From JANMEX01 sp031423755 (lineage in GTDB: Bacteria > Pseudomonadota > Alphaproteobacteria > Rhizobiales > Rhizobiaceae), in NCBI GenBank assembly GCA_031423755.1, contig JANPGC010000156.1, positions 1 to 9,314 of the forward strand: 9,314 bases of DNA. The letters run 5' to 3'. Within the stretch, counting starts at the first letter, position 1, and each line of letters begins with the position of its first letter. The notes under the pieces are model-generated. The model saw nothing but the letters and a program-made list of their open reading frames with translations, had not been told where the DNA came from and ran no database searches. The position numbers and the translations under genes are program-made. This document shows, in pieces, positions 1-6,831 of the stretch.

Positions 1-1
1 G

Positions 2-541
2 ATGATTGAGGTGAATGAAGAAATCTGATCGGTTGTCAAAGGCGACGTGTCAGCTGAAGTGGCCACGACTGATAATGACAGCATGATTAGGGAAGCGGCA
101 GTCCTGAAGAAAATCGCCAAGAATGTCGTCATCAAGGTTCCGTTGACATGGGATGGCCTCAAGGCATGCAAGAAACTGTCTGACGAAGGCACGAAGACAA
201 ACGTGACGCTGTGCTTTGCCGCCAACCAGGCCCTGCTTGCCGCCAAGGCCGGCGCCACCTACATCTCGCCGTTCATTGGCCGTCTCGATGACATCCACCT
301 CAACGGCATGGAGCTGATCGCCGAAATCCGCACCATCTATGACAATTATGACTACAAGACCCAAATCCTCGCCGCGTCCATCCGCACCGTAAATCACGTC
401 AAGGAAGCCGCGCTGATCGGTGCCGACGTGGTCACGGTTCCGGCGGCGACAATCAAGTCGCTTGTCAACCACCCGCTGACCGACAAGGGCCTTGCAGCAT
501 TCGTCGCGGACTGGGCCAAGACCGGCCAGAAGATCGGGTGA
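2..541 (+). CDS. fsa: Fructose-6-phosphate aldolase / transaldolase-like protein, 5' end outside window, in-frame TGA
   Basis: This is the C-terminal part of a small transaldolase-family (FSA/TalC) TIM-barrel aldolase. The family makes or cleaves sugar phosphates through a Schiff-base lysine, in the cytoplasm. Visible signatures are VSAEV (about 47-61), the active-site segment VIKVPLT with its Lys codon at 134-136, TLCFAANQALLAAKAGA, SPFIGRLDD, AEIRTIYDNY, AASIRTVNHV and the C-terminal DWAKTGQKIG. Reading the same frame back to base 2 gives MIEVNEEI, a TGA stop at 26-28, then SVVKGDVSAEV. This matches the family on both sides of the stop, where homologues read roughly KEICSIVEGPVSAEV, so the TGA sits at a usual Cys codon. 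The first GTG after the stop is at 47, but starting there would lose the first strands of the barrel. The gene is therefore broken, misread, or recoded. The stop is TGA at 539-541. Family identity is very sure; intactness is not. Confidence 0.85.
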
Positions 542-562
542 GTGGTCAACTCTGGTCAATGC

Positions 563-594
563 AAAAGGCGGGTCGCTTCGGCCCGCCTTTTTTA
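563..594. terminator. Rho-independent terminator shared by convergent fsa and lptE
   Basis: AAAAGGCGGG (563-572) pairs perfectly with CCCGCCTTTT (582-591), around a small GC-closed loop centred on GCTTC. On the + strand a run of T follows (588-593). On the - strand the A-run at 563-566 gives a short U-tract. The hairpin lies 22 bases after the fsa stop and before the lptE stop at 613, so it probably ends transcripts from both directions. Confidence 0.88.
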
Positions 595-612
595 TTTGGC
601 TGAACTGCGGGC

Positions 613-1152
613 CTACCGCGCCAAATCCGCCGCCAGCGCCAGTTTCAGCATGTCTGCAAGCTCCCGTGCTGCGCGGTTCTCGGCATCGCGCTGGGCGCGG
701 AGCGAGGCGAACTGCTGCAGCGGAAAGTCGAACGATGCGGTGGCGACGCGCTTGCCCGATGCGACTGTCTTGCCCGATGTGTCCGTCAGCACATATAGCG
801 CAGACACCACCATGCGGCCCGCCGTAGGCTGGCCGGCATTGCCTGTGGCGTTCTGGATCGAGGCGGCAGAAACGGTCTGCGAGGTGATGCCAAGGTTGAG
901 CGTGTATGCCGGGCTTGCCGGTTCACCAGCGCCACCGGACAGGGCGAAAATCAGCTGGTTGCGCACCTCCTGCGCCACGCGGCTGTCCACTTCCTTGATG
1001 CCAATCGAGTTCAGCGCCGCGTTTGTGGTGACACCGGCGGCGTTTGGCGCGCTGTCCGAATAGAGCGGGCGGACCTGACAGCCAGCCATTGCCAGCGAGA
1101 CAGCGGCGCACAAAAACGCAGTGCGCAGGCGATTGAATTTAGACAACAACAT
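613..1152 (-). CDS. lptE: LPS-assembly lipoprotein LptE
   Basis: This is a 179-residue outer-membrane lipoprotein of the alphaproteobacterial LptE type. LptE plugs the LptD barrel, which inserts lipopolysaccharide into the outer leaflet. Starting at ATG 1150-1152 gives a short basic N-terminus, a hydrophobic stretch (residues about 11-23) and a lipobox ending LAMAGC with the lipidated Cys at residue 25. The next residues, QVRPLYS, match the xRPLY segment usual just after the lipobox in this family. The C-terminal half has the family-like GKTVASGKRVATASFDF segment and an Arg/Ala-rich helix ending in ELADMLKLALAADLAR. A longer reading from 1176 is possible, but it would add eight non-signal residues inside leuS. 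The start lies 14 bases inside the 3' end of leuS, so the two genes are translationally coupled and share an upstream promoter. The stop is TAG. Confidence 0.87.
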   Translation of the reverse strand: MLLSKFNRLRTAFLCAAVSLAMAGCQVRPLYSDSAPNAAGVTTNAALNSIGIKEVDSRVAQEVRNQLIFALSGGAGEPASPAYTLNLGITSQTVSAASIQNATGNAGQPTAGRMVVSALYVLTDTSGKTVASGKRVATASFDFPLQQFASLRAQRDAENRAARELADMLKLALAADLAR

Positions 1153-3745
1153 TGACGATCCTCTGCGGCACGACAATCACCTTCTTCGGCATTGACCCTG
1201 CAAGCGCCGCCTGCACAAAGTCCAGCGCCATAACGGCGGCTTCGACGGCAGATTGGTCTGCGTCGCGGGCAATTGTCAAATCACCCTTCTTCTTGCCATT
1301 GATCTGCACCGGCATGGTGACGTCATTTTCGGCGATCAGCGCCGGATCAAATTTCGGCCAGTCCGCATTAGCGACCATGCCGCTGTTTCCAAGCACCGTC
1401 CAGCACTCTTCCGCCAGATGCGGCATCATCGGTGCGATCAGCTGGATGAGGATGCCCGAAGCCTCCCTGGCTGCGGCAGCCGTTGTCGTGTCGGACTTGC
1501 CAGCGGCAATTGCAGTCACGGCAGGATTAAGCACGTTGACCAGTTCATAAATGCGCGCGACGGCCTTGTTGAAAGACAGTTTGTCGATGTCATCACCAAC
1601 AGCCTTCAGCGTCTTGTGCGCCGCCTTGCGGATGACACCAGCGTCGCCATAGGCGCCATTAGGCGCTTCGGCGGATTTGAGACCGGCGGCGGCCTCGCTG
1701 ATCAACCGCCAGATGCGCTGCACAAAGCGGTGCGCACCTTCAACACCCGCCTCAGTCCAGATCACGTCGCGCTCGGGCGGCGAATCCGACAGCATGAACC
1801 AACGGGCGGTGTCTGCGCCATATGAGGCGATGATGTCATCGGGATCGATGGTGTTTTTCTTCGACTTCGACATTTTTTCAATCGAGCCGATCTCGATAGG
1901 CGAGCCATCGGAAATCAGTCTGGCCCGGCGCGTCTCGCCTTCGCCTTCGATCAATACATCGGACGGCACCACCCAGCCTGACGCGTTGCGGTACGTCTCG
2001 TGCACCACCATGCCTTGCGTGAACAGACCCTTGAACGGCTCGCTGACGCCAAGATGCCCCGTGGCGCTCATCGCCCGGGCAAAGAAGCGCGAGTAGAGCA
2101 AATGCAAAATCTCAAGCTCGATGCCGCCGATATACTGGTCCACCGGCAGCCATGCAACCGCCGCCTTACGGTCCGGCGGCTCGTTCATCCACGGCGCGGT
2201 GAAGCGGGCGTAATACCAGTACGAATCGACGAACGTGTCCATCGTGTCGGTCTCACGCCGCGCCGCCTTGCCGCACTCAGGGCAGTTCACATGCCGCCAG
2301 GTCGGATGCCGGTCGAGCGGGTTGCCCGGACGGTCGAACTCGATGTCGTCCGGCAGTTTCACCGGCAAATCCTTCTTCGGCACCGGTACGACGCCGCATG
2401 CCTCGCAGTGGATGACCGGGATCGGGCAGCCCCAGTAGCGCTGGCGCGAAATGCCCCAGTCGCGCAGGCGAAACTGCGTCTTGCGTTCGCCCTGCGGCTG
2501 GTTGCCAAGGTTGATTTGCTCAAGCCGCGCGGCGACATCGTTGAATGCAGCCTGCGGCGTCATGCCGTCGAGGAAACGCGAATTGACCATCACGCCGTCG
2601 CCGTCATAGGCCTTGTCACCGACGCTCCACGATGGACCTTCAGATTGCGGTGCGACGACGGTGACAATCGGCAACGCATATTTGGTAGCAAAATCAAAGT
2701 CGCGCTGGTCATGCGCAGGGCAGCCGAATATCGCGCCCGTGCCATAGTCCATCAGGACAAAGTTGGCGACATAGACCGGCACCAGCCAATCCGGATCAAA
2801 TGGATGGCGCACACGCACACCGGTATCGAACCCGATCTTCTCCGCCGTTTCCACAGCCGCGACCGATGTGCCCATCTGGCGGCATTTGTCGGCAAACGCG
2901 GCGAGTTCTGCATTGTTTTCAGCCAGCGCCTTGGCCAGCGGATGGTCGGCGGCAATGGCGAGGAATGACGCGCCAAACAGCGTGTCTGGACGTGTGGTGT
3001 AGACTTCGATCTCGCCCACGGGCGCATCGCCTGCCACTTCCCAGCGCAACAGCAGACCTTCAGACTTGCCGATCCAGTTGCGCTGCATCAGCCGCACTTT
3101 TTCCGGCCAGCCCGGCAACTCATCGAGCGAGGTCAGAAGGTCTTCGGAGAAATCCGTGATCTTGAAGAACCATTGCACAAGATCGCGCTGCTCGACCAAC
3201 GCGCCGGAGCGCCAGCCGCGGCCGTCGATGACCTGCTCGTTTGCGAGCACGGTCATGTCTTCAGGGTCCCAATTGACCTTGGACTGCTTGCGGTAAACCA
3301 GTCCCTTGTCGAGAAAGTCGACAAACAGCATCTGCTGGCGGTGATAGTAATCGACATCGCAGGTCGCGAACTCGCGCGACCAGTCAAGCGACAGGCCCAT
3401 GGATTTGAGCTGCCGTTTCATCGTCGCGATGTTCTGGTAGGTCCAGTCCTTCGGATGCACCTTGTTCTGCATCGCCGCATTTTCTGCCGGCATGCCAAAT
3501 GCGTCCCAGCCCATCGGGTGCAGCACGTTATAACCGCGCGCGCGCTTCGTCCGCGCCACCACATCGCCCATCGCATAATTGCGCACATGGCCCATATGAA
3601 TGCGGCCAGATGGATAGGGAAACATCTCGAGGACGTAATATTTCTCACGCGGATCGTCATTGTCCGTCTCGAACAATTTCGCCTCGTCCCAGGCCTTCTG
3701 CCAGCGGGATTCAGCGTCGCGCGGATTGTAGCGTTCGGTTGCCAT
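1139..3745 (-). CDS. leuS: Leucyl-tRNA synthetase
   Basis: This cytoplasmic class Ia enzyme charges tRNA-Leu with leucine and edits mischarged products. The protein is 868 residues, normal length, starting at ATG 3743-3745 (MATERYNPRD). Domains in order: Rossmann half with the HIGH-type HMGH at residues 50-53; CP1 editing domain with TTRPDT (250-255) and the conserved Asp-containing HDQRD (345-349); a likely zinc site of two CxxC pairs (C447/C450 and C488/C491); KMSKS at 624-628; anticodon-binding helices; and a C-terminal domain ending PQRIVNVVV. One oddity: the conserved YIGGIEHAI segment reads YIGGIELEI here (residues 538-546), replacing a leucine-pocket His by Leu while the later pocket His (H548) is kept. 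leuS overlaps lptE downstream and is divergent from yggS. I see no strong -10/-35 for it in the 114-base gap. Confidence 0.98.
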   Translation of the reverse strand: MATERYNPRDAESRWQKAWDEAKLFETDNDDPREKYYVLEMFPYPSGRIHMGHVRNYAMGDVVARTKRARGYNVLHPMGWDAFGMPAENAAMQNKVHPKDWTYQNIATMKRQLKSMGLSLDWSREFATCDVDYYHRQQMLFVDFLDKGLVYRKQSKVNWDPEDMTVLANEQVIDGRGWRSGALVEQRDLVQWFFKITDFSEDLLTSLDELPGWPEKVRLMQRNWIGKSEGLLLRWEVAGDAPVGEIEVYTTRPDTLFGASFLAIAADHPLAKALAENNAELAAFADKCRQMGTSVAAVETAEKIGFDTGVRVRHPFDPDWLVPVYVANFVLMDYGTGAIFGCPAHDQRDFDFATKYALPIVTVVAPQSEGPSWSVGDKAYDGDGVMVNSRFLDGMTPQAAFNDVAARLEQINLGNQPQGERKTQFRLRDWGISRQRYWGCPIPVIHCEACGVVPVPKKDLPVKLPDDIEFDRPGNPLDRHPTWRHVNCPECGKAARRETDTMDTFVDSYWYYARFTAPWMNEPPDRKAAVAWLPVDQYIGGIELEILHLLYSRFFARAMSATGHLGVSEPFKGLFTQGMVVHETYRNASGWVVPSDVLIEGEGETRRARLISDGSPIEIGSIEKMSKSKKNTIDPDDIIASYGADTARWFMLSDSPPERDVIWTEAGVEGAHRFVQRIWRLISEAAAGLKSAEAPNGAYGDAGVIRKAAHKTLKAVGDDIDKLSFNKAVARIYELVNVLNPAVTAIAAGKSDTTTAAAAREASGILIQLIAPMMPHLAEECWTVLGNSGMVANADWPKFDPALIAENDVTMPVQINGKKKGDLTIARDADQSAVEAAVMALDFVQAALAGSMPKKVIVVPQRIVNVVV

Positions 3746-3859
3746 GAACGGTCATTCTCTGCAAAGAGGGTTCGGAGCGTGGCTCCAGGATTTTGGCGGA
3801 CCTTCACCATGATTGCGCGAAGGCGTCAACAGGATTGGCTTGATGGAAATGCAAAGACC

Positions 3860-4525
3860 ATGACAACGATCATCGAAAGACTGGCTGAAGTGCGCGCGAA
3901 GATGGCGCAGGCGGAAGGAAAGGCGGACCGCGCAAAAGACGGGACCGCGCTGGTTGCCGTATCCAAAACATTTGACGCCGACGACATCCGCCCCGTGCTT
4001 GAAGCTGGGCAACGCGTGTTTGGCGAGAACCGCGTGCAGGAGGCGCAAGGCAAATGGCCGCAGCTGAAGGCGGAGTATGCGGGCGTTGAACTGCATCTGA
4101 TCGGCCCGCTGCAATCCAACAAGGCGGCAGAAGCAGTCGCGCTGTTTGACGTGATCCAGACTGTCGACCGCGAGAAGATCGCGGCCGTGCTGTCGGCAGA
4201 GATAAAGAAACAGAGCCGGACGCCCAAGCTCTATGTGCAGGTCAATACGGGCCTTGAAGAACAGAAAGCCGGCATCAACCCGCGCGAAACGCTAGCCTTC
4301 GTCATCCGCTGCCGCGAGGTTTATGGCCTGCCCATCGAAGGTCTGATGTGCATCCCGCCAGCCGATGAGAACCCCGGTCCGCATTTTGCCCTGCTGCGGA
4401 AACTGGCGCAGGAGTGTGGGGTTGAGAAACTGTCGATGGGGATGTCGGGCGATTATGAAACGGCGATCGCGTTTGGGGCTACGCATATAAGGGTGGGGTC
4501 GGCGATATTTGGGGTGCGGGATTGA
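3860..4525 (+). CDS. yggS: YggS-family pyridoxal-5'-phosphate-binding protein (PLP homeostasis)
   Basis: This is a 221-residue single-domain protein with the alanine-racemase-type TIM-barrel fold. The family (YggS/PLPBP/YBL036C) binds PLP without known enzymatic activity and keeps vitamin B6 and amino-acid pools balanced in the cytoplasm. The PLP-binding Lys is K36 in LVAVSKTF. Other family blocks are GENRVQEAQGK (55-65), HLIGPLQSNK (79-88), QVNTGLEEQKAG (127-138), GLMCIPP (161-167) and SMGMSGDYETAI (192-203), followed by RVGSAIFG (211-218). The start at ATG 3860 (MTTIIERLAEVRAKM) is chosen from homology. The frame is open far upstream, but those residues lie antisense to leuS and show no family similarity. 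The Shine-Dalgarno is weak (GGA about 12 bases upstream). yggS is divergently placed from leuS and stops 84 bases before the toxin-antitoxin module. Confidence 0.95.
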   Translation: MTTIIERLAEVRAKMAQAEGKADRAKDGTALVAVSKTFDADDIRPVLEAGQRVFGENRVQEAQGKWPQLKAEYAGVELHLIGPLQSNKAAEAVALFDVIQTVDREKIAAVLSAEIKKQSRTPKLYVQVNTGLEEQKAGINPRETLAFVIRCREVYGLPIEGLMCIPPADENPGPHFALLRKLAQECGVEKLSMGMSGDYETAIAFGATHIRVGSAIFGVRD

Positions 4526-4553
4526 TCTGGAGCTACTCAGGAAATGTTTCTGA

Positions 4554-4582
4554 TTGCCGGGTAGGGACAAAAAAGCTATTAT
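4554..4582 (+). promoter_or_regulatory. Sigma70-type promoter for the toxin-antitoxin operon
   Basis: TTGCCG (4554-4559) and TATTAT (4577-4582) are separated by exactly 17 bases, close to the TTGACA/TATAAT consensus. Transcription would start near 4589, giving a leader of about 20 bases before the antitoxin ATG at 4610. A weak CAGG Shine-Dalgarno (4598-4601) sits 8 bases before that ATG. Toxin-antitoxin promoters of this kind are normally autorepressed by the complex, but I see no clear palindromic operator. Prediction only. Confidence 0.55.
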
Positions 4583-4609
4583 ATCCACAACTAAATCCAG
4601 GCTGATGTC

Positions 4610-4909
4610 ATGAAGTTGATGAGTTCCAAAGAGATCAAGGATCACTATGGCGCGTTTTCCGACACTGCGCGGCGCGAGACGGTAGTCCACACGTCTCACG
4701 GCAGGCCAACACTGGTGACCATTTCAGTGGACCGGGCAAAAGGCATACCTGAGCTCAACAGGGAAATCTCGGCAGCGGCGGCCATCGACAAGACCGAAAT
4801 GCTCGCGCGGCTGCGCATTTTCGCGGGCGTTGGCGTGGCCTTGGTCGGCAGCCAGTTGGCCGAAGATCTGGATGAGCGCAGCCGCCATTTCCGCGGAAAC
4901 GATGAATAG
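4610..4909 (+). CDS. Type II antitoxin, Phd/YefM-like (VapB role)
   Basis: This is a 99-residue protein that should neutralise the PIN toxin encoded just downstream and repress the operon. Residues 4-48 have the Phd/YefM DNA-binding and dimerisation pattern: MSSKEIKDHYGAFSDTA, then a strand-turn-strand block (ETVVHTSHGRPTLVTISVDRA). The C-terminal part (62-99) is a short linker followed by the acidic tail AEDLDERSRHFRGNDE, the region that usually wraps the toxin. Two starts are possible, ATG 4610 or ATG 4619 (MSSKEI). The first has a CAGG at 8-base spacing. The gene overlaps the toxin gene by 8 bases (4902-4909), typical of coupled antitoxin-toxin pairs. Assignment rests on pattern and context; the exact subfamily is not certain. 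Confidence 0.82.
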   Translation: MKLMSSKEIKDHYGAFSDTARRETVVHTSHGRPTLVTISVDRAKGIPELNREISAAAAIDKTEMLARLRIFAGVGVALVGSQLAEDLDERSRHFRGNDE

Positions 4910-5345
4910 GCTCGCGCAGGCCCGGAAGCTCTATGTCGATGCCAATCTGATCATCTATTTTTTTGAGTGCGAAGATGACCTGCATGACAGAGTTGCGAAT
5001 CTTCTCAATCAGGCTGTTCTTGTCGGGACGCCCATCATCGTCAGCGAAATCGGTGTCGCCGAATGCCTTTACGGTGCCTTCCGCCTGCAAAATCAGGCGC
5101 TTGAAAAAAAGTATCGGGAGTTTTTTTACGATCTGCCGCTGATCCGGCTTGAGACGGTGGATGGCGAAAAGCTGATCGCAGCAGCAGCGTTTGGTGCCAG
5201 CAAGGGATTGAAGCTGGTAGACGCCGTTCACTTTGCCGCAGCCGTCGAAACCGGCTGCGATGTGTTCGTAACGAACGACCGCCGCTTTCAATCCAGCCAT
5301 GGAGTGACGGTTGTACAACTGCGCGATATTGAGATTCAGCCCTGA
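4902..5345 (+). CDS. vapC: PIN-domain toxin, VapC-like ribonuclease
   Basis: This 147-residue PIN-domain protein belongs to the VapC group, Mg2+-dependent endoribonucleases that cut tRNA or rRNA and stop translation when the antitoxin is lost. All four acidic positions of the PIN active site are visible: D13 in YVDANLIIYFFE, E54 in VAECLYG, D107 in LVDAVHFAAA, and D126 in FVTNDRRF. Nothing suggests inactivation. The start at ATG 4902 overlaps the last 8 bases of the antitoxin gene. An earlier in-frame start at 4830 would lie deep inside the antitoxin and adds no PIN-like sequence. The RNA target cannot be read from the sequence. The stop is TGA at 5343-5345. Confidence 0.9.
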   Translation: MNRLAQARKLYVDANLIIYFFECEDDLHDRVANLLNQAVLVGTPIIVSEIGVAECLYGAFRLQNQALEKKYREFFYDLPLIRLETVDGEKLIAAAAFGASKGLKLVDAVHFAAAVETGCDVFVTNDRRFQSSHGVTVVQLRDIEIQP

Positions 5346-5368
5346 AACTTGGCTAGACTGCCCCCCGA

Positions 5369-5397
5369 TTGCCGCCGCGCTTTGCTCCGGCTACACT
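5369..5397 (+). promoter_or_regulatory. Candidate sigma70-type promoter for the aminotransferase-glutamine synthetase operon
   Basis: TTGCCG (5369-5374) and TACACT (5392-5397) are separated by 17 bases. The -10 box matches TATAAT at 4 of 6 positions. A start near 5404 would leave a leader of about 34 bases before ATG 5438. The placement, between the toxin stop (5345) and the aminotransferase, fits an independent promoter. Prediction only; the -10 is imperfect. Confidence 0.4.
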
Positions 5398-5437
5398 GCC
5401 CGCAAGAACAACGGGAAAGCGCGCAGCCGCTTCAATC

Positions 5438-6817
5438 ATGGCTTCAAACACCGGGACGGACCTTATCAGCGGCATCTCTGCTGCCACAATCGCCAGCTTC
5501 AAGTCCAAACAAGACGGCGCATACGCTGCCAAACGCCAGACAACCAAGGCGGCGCTGGCTACTGTGAAACCCGCCTTCCTGTCCGGCGTGCCGATGCATT
5601 GGATGCTCGATTGGCCGATGCCTTTTCCAATGCTGGTGGACAAGGCTTGGGACGCCTCTATCCGCGATATTGACAGCAATGAGCTGGATGATTTCTGCCT
5701 CGGCGACACGGGCTCGATGTTTGGCCATTCGCCCGCGCCGGTCGCCAAAGCCATCCGCAAACAGGCCAAGCGCGGCCTCACCTACATGCTGCCGACAGAG
5801 GATGCGCTGGCTGTCGGCGAATTGCTGACTGACATGTTTGGCCCGTTCCGCTGGCAGATCGCCACGACGGCAAGCGATGCCAATCGCTTTGCGCTGCGCG
5901 TTGCGCGCGCCGTAACGGGACGCACCAAAACACTGGTCTTCAACGGTTGCTATCATGGCGCGGTGGATGAGACCTATGTGAAACTGAAGGACGGCAAGAC
6001 CATGCAGAAGCCGGGTCTGGTCGGGCAGTCTGTCGATCTGACGCAAAATTCCGTTGTTGCCGAGTTCAACGACGTGTCAGGACTGGAAAAGCTTCTGGCC
6101 AAGAAAGACGTCGCCTGCGTCATCATGGAACCGGTGCTGACCAACTCCTGCATGGTCCTGCCTCAACCGGGTTTTCTGGATGCTGTGCGCAAGATGACGC
6201 GCGACGCCGGAACGTTGCTGCTTATTGACGAAACCCATACCATCTCGACCGGCCTCGGCGGCTACACCAGAAGCCACAAACTCGAGCCGGACATTTTCGT
6301 GCTCGGCAAGCCGGTCGCAGGCGGTGTTCCAGCGTCAGTCTGGGGATTGAGCCAAGAAGTTGCCGACCGGTTCGCCGTATTCAACTCCACCCGCGAGCCG
6401 GGCTATTCCGGCATCGGCACGACACTTTCCGCCAACCCGCTGCAATTCGCTGCCATGCGCGCGTGTCTCTCCAAGGTCATGACGAAGAAGAACTATGCCC
6501 GCATGGAAAAGCTGGCGGCGCGGCTCGAAACGGGTCTCGCCAAAGTTATCCAAACCCGCAAACTGCCCTGGCACGTCGCCCGCGTCGGTGCGCGCGTCGA
6601 ATTTATCTGCGCGCCCGAACCCTTGAAAACAGGTGCGGAAGCCTACGCCGCGCATCGACCGGAACTTGAAGCCGCCATCCACATCGGCCTCCTCAACCGC
6701 GGCTCGCTGATCGCGCCGTTTCACAACATGATGCTGATCTCACCGGTGACGCGAAAACGGCAGGTTGATCATCTGATCGACAATTTCGCCGCCGTCACGC
6801 TTGAACTCACTGCCTGA
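5438..6817 (+). CDS. Class III PLP-dependent aminotransferase (glutamate-1-semialdehyde aminomutase-like)
   Basis: This 459-residue cytoplasmic PLP enzyme of fold type I, class III, belongs to the group usually labelled aspartate aminotransferase family or GSA-aminomutase-like, whose substrate is generally not known. Visible family blocks: LGDTGSMFGHSPAPV (88-102), LTYMLPTEDA (114-123), the cofactor phosphate segment TTASDANRFALR (143-154), NGCYHGAVDE (169-178, aromatic residue stacking on PLP), DETHTIS with D264 contacting the pyridine nitrogen, and LGKPVAGGVPAS with the Schiff-base lysine K291. The start at ATG 5438 (MASNTGTDLI) is chosen because further upstream the frame runs into the presumed -35 box. 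No good Shine-Dalgarno precedes it. The glutamine synthetase gene follows after 14 bases, so the pair is probably one operon in amine or amino-acid nitrogen metabolism. It is not likely to be hemL itself. Confidence 0.88.
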   Translation: MASNTGTDLISGISAATIASFKSKQDGAYAAKRQTTKAALATVKPAFLSGVPMHWMLDWPMPFPMLVDKAWDASIRDIDSNELDDFCLGDTGSMFGHSPAPVAKAIRKQAKRGLTYMLPTEDALAVGELLTDMFGPFRWQIATTASDANRFALRVARAVTGRTKTLVFNGCYHGAVDETYVKLKDGKTMQKPGLVGQSVDLTQNSVVAEFNDVSGLEKLLAKKDVACVIMEPVLTNSCMVLPQPGFLDAVRKMTRDAGTLLLIDETHTISTGLGGYTRSHKLEPDIFVLGKPVAGGVPASVWGLSQEVADRFAVFNSTREPGYSGIGTTLSANPLQFAAMRACLSKVMTKKNYARMEKLAARLETGLAKVIQTRKLPWHVARVGARVEFICAPEPLKTGAEAYAAHRPELEAAIHIGLLNRGSLIAPFHNMMLISPVTRKRQVDHLIDNFAAVTLELTA

Positions 6818-6831
6818 AAGACCTGAAAATC

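Noticed and set aside
26..75. SECIS-like element after the TGA in the aldolase gene
   Set aside because: Only 3-4 base stems can be drawn. Nothing resembles the stem-loop that SelB needs close behind the codon.
50..559. Minus-strand open frame over the aldolase gene
   Set aside because: It is a complementary shadow of the conserved aldolase sequence with no family signature of its own.
2000..2968. Long open frame (322 codons) on the + strand opposite leuS
   Set aside because: It is antisense to unmistakable LeuRS coding sequence, Arg/His-rich, and has no recognisable domain. It is a typical GC-rich shadow frame.
3774..3786. Small inverted repeat GGAGC-GTG-GCTCC in the leuS-yggS gap
   Set aside because: 5-base arms with a 3-base loop are common by chance in GC-rich DNA, and no promoter is aligned with it.
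3173..3859. N-terminal extension of the yggS frame into leuS
   Set aside because: The frame is open by chance across the leuS 5' end. YggS homology begins at MTTIIERL (3860), and the protein from there has normal family length.
5369..5437. Earlier TTG start for the aminotransferase
   Set aside because: It coincides with the presumed -35 hexamer, adds low-complexity Ala/Pro/Arg residues, and has no Shine-Dalgarno.
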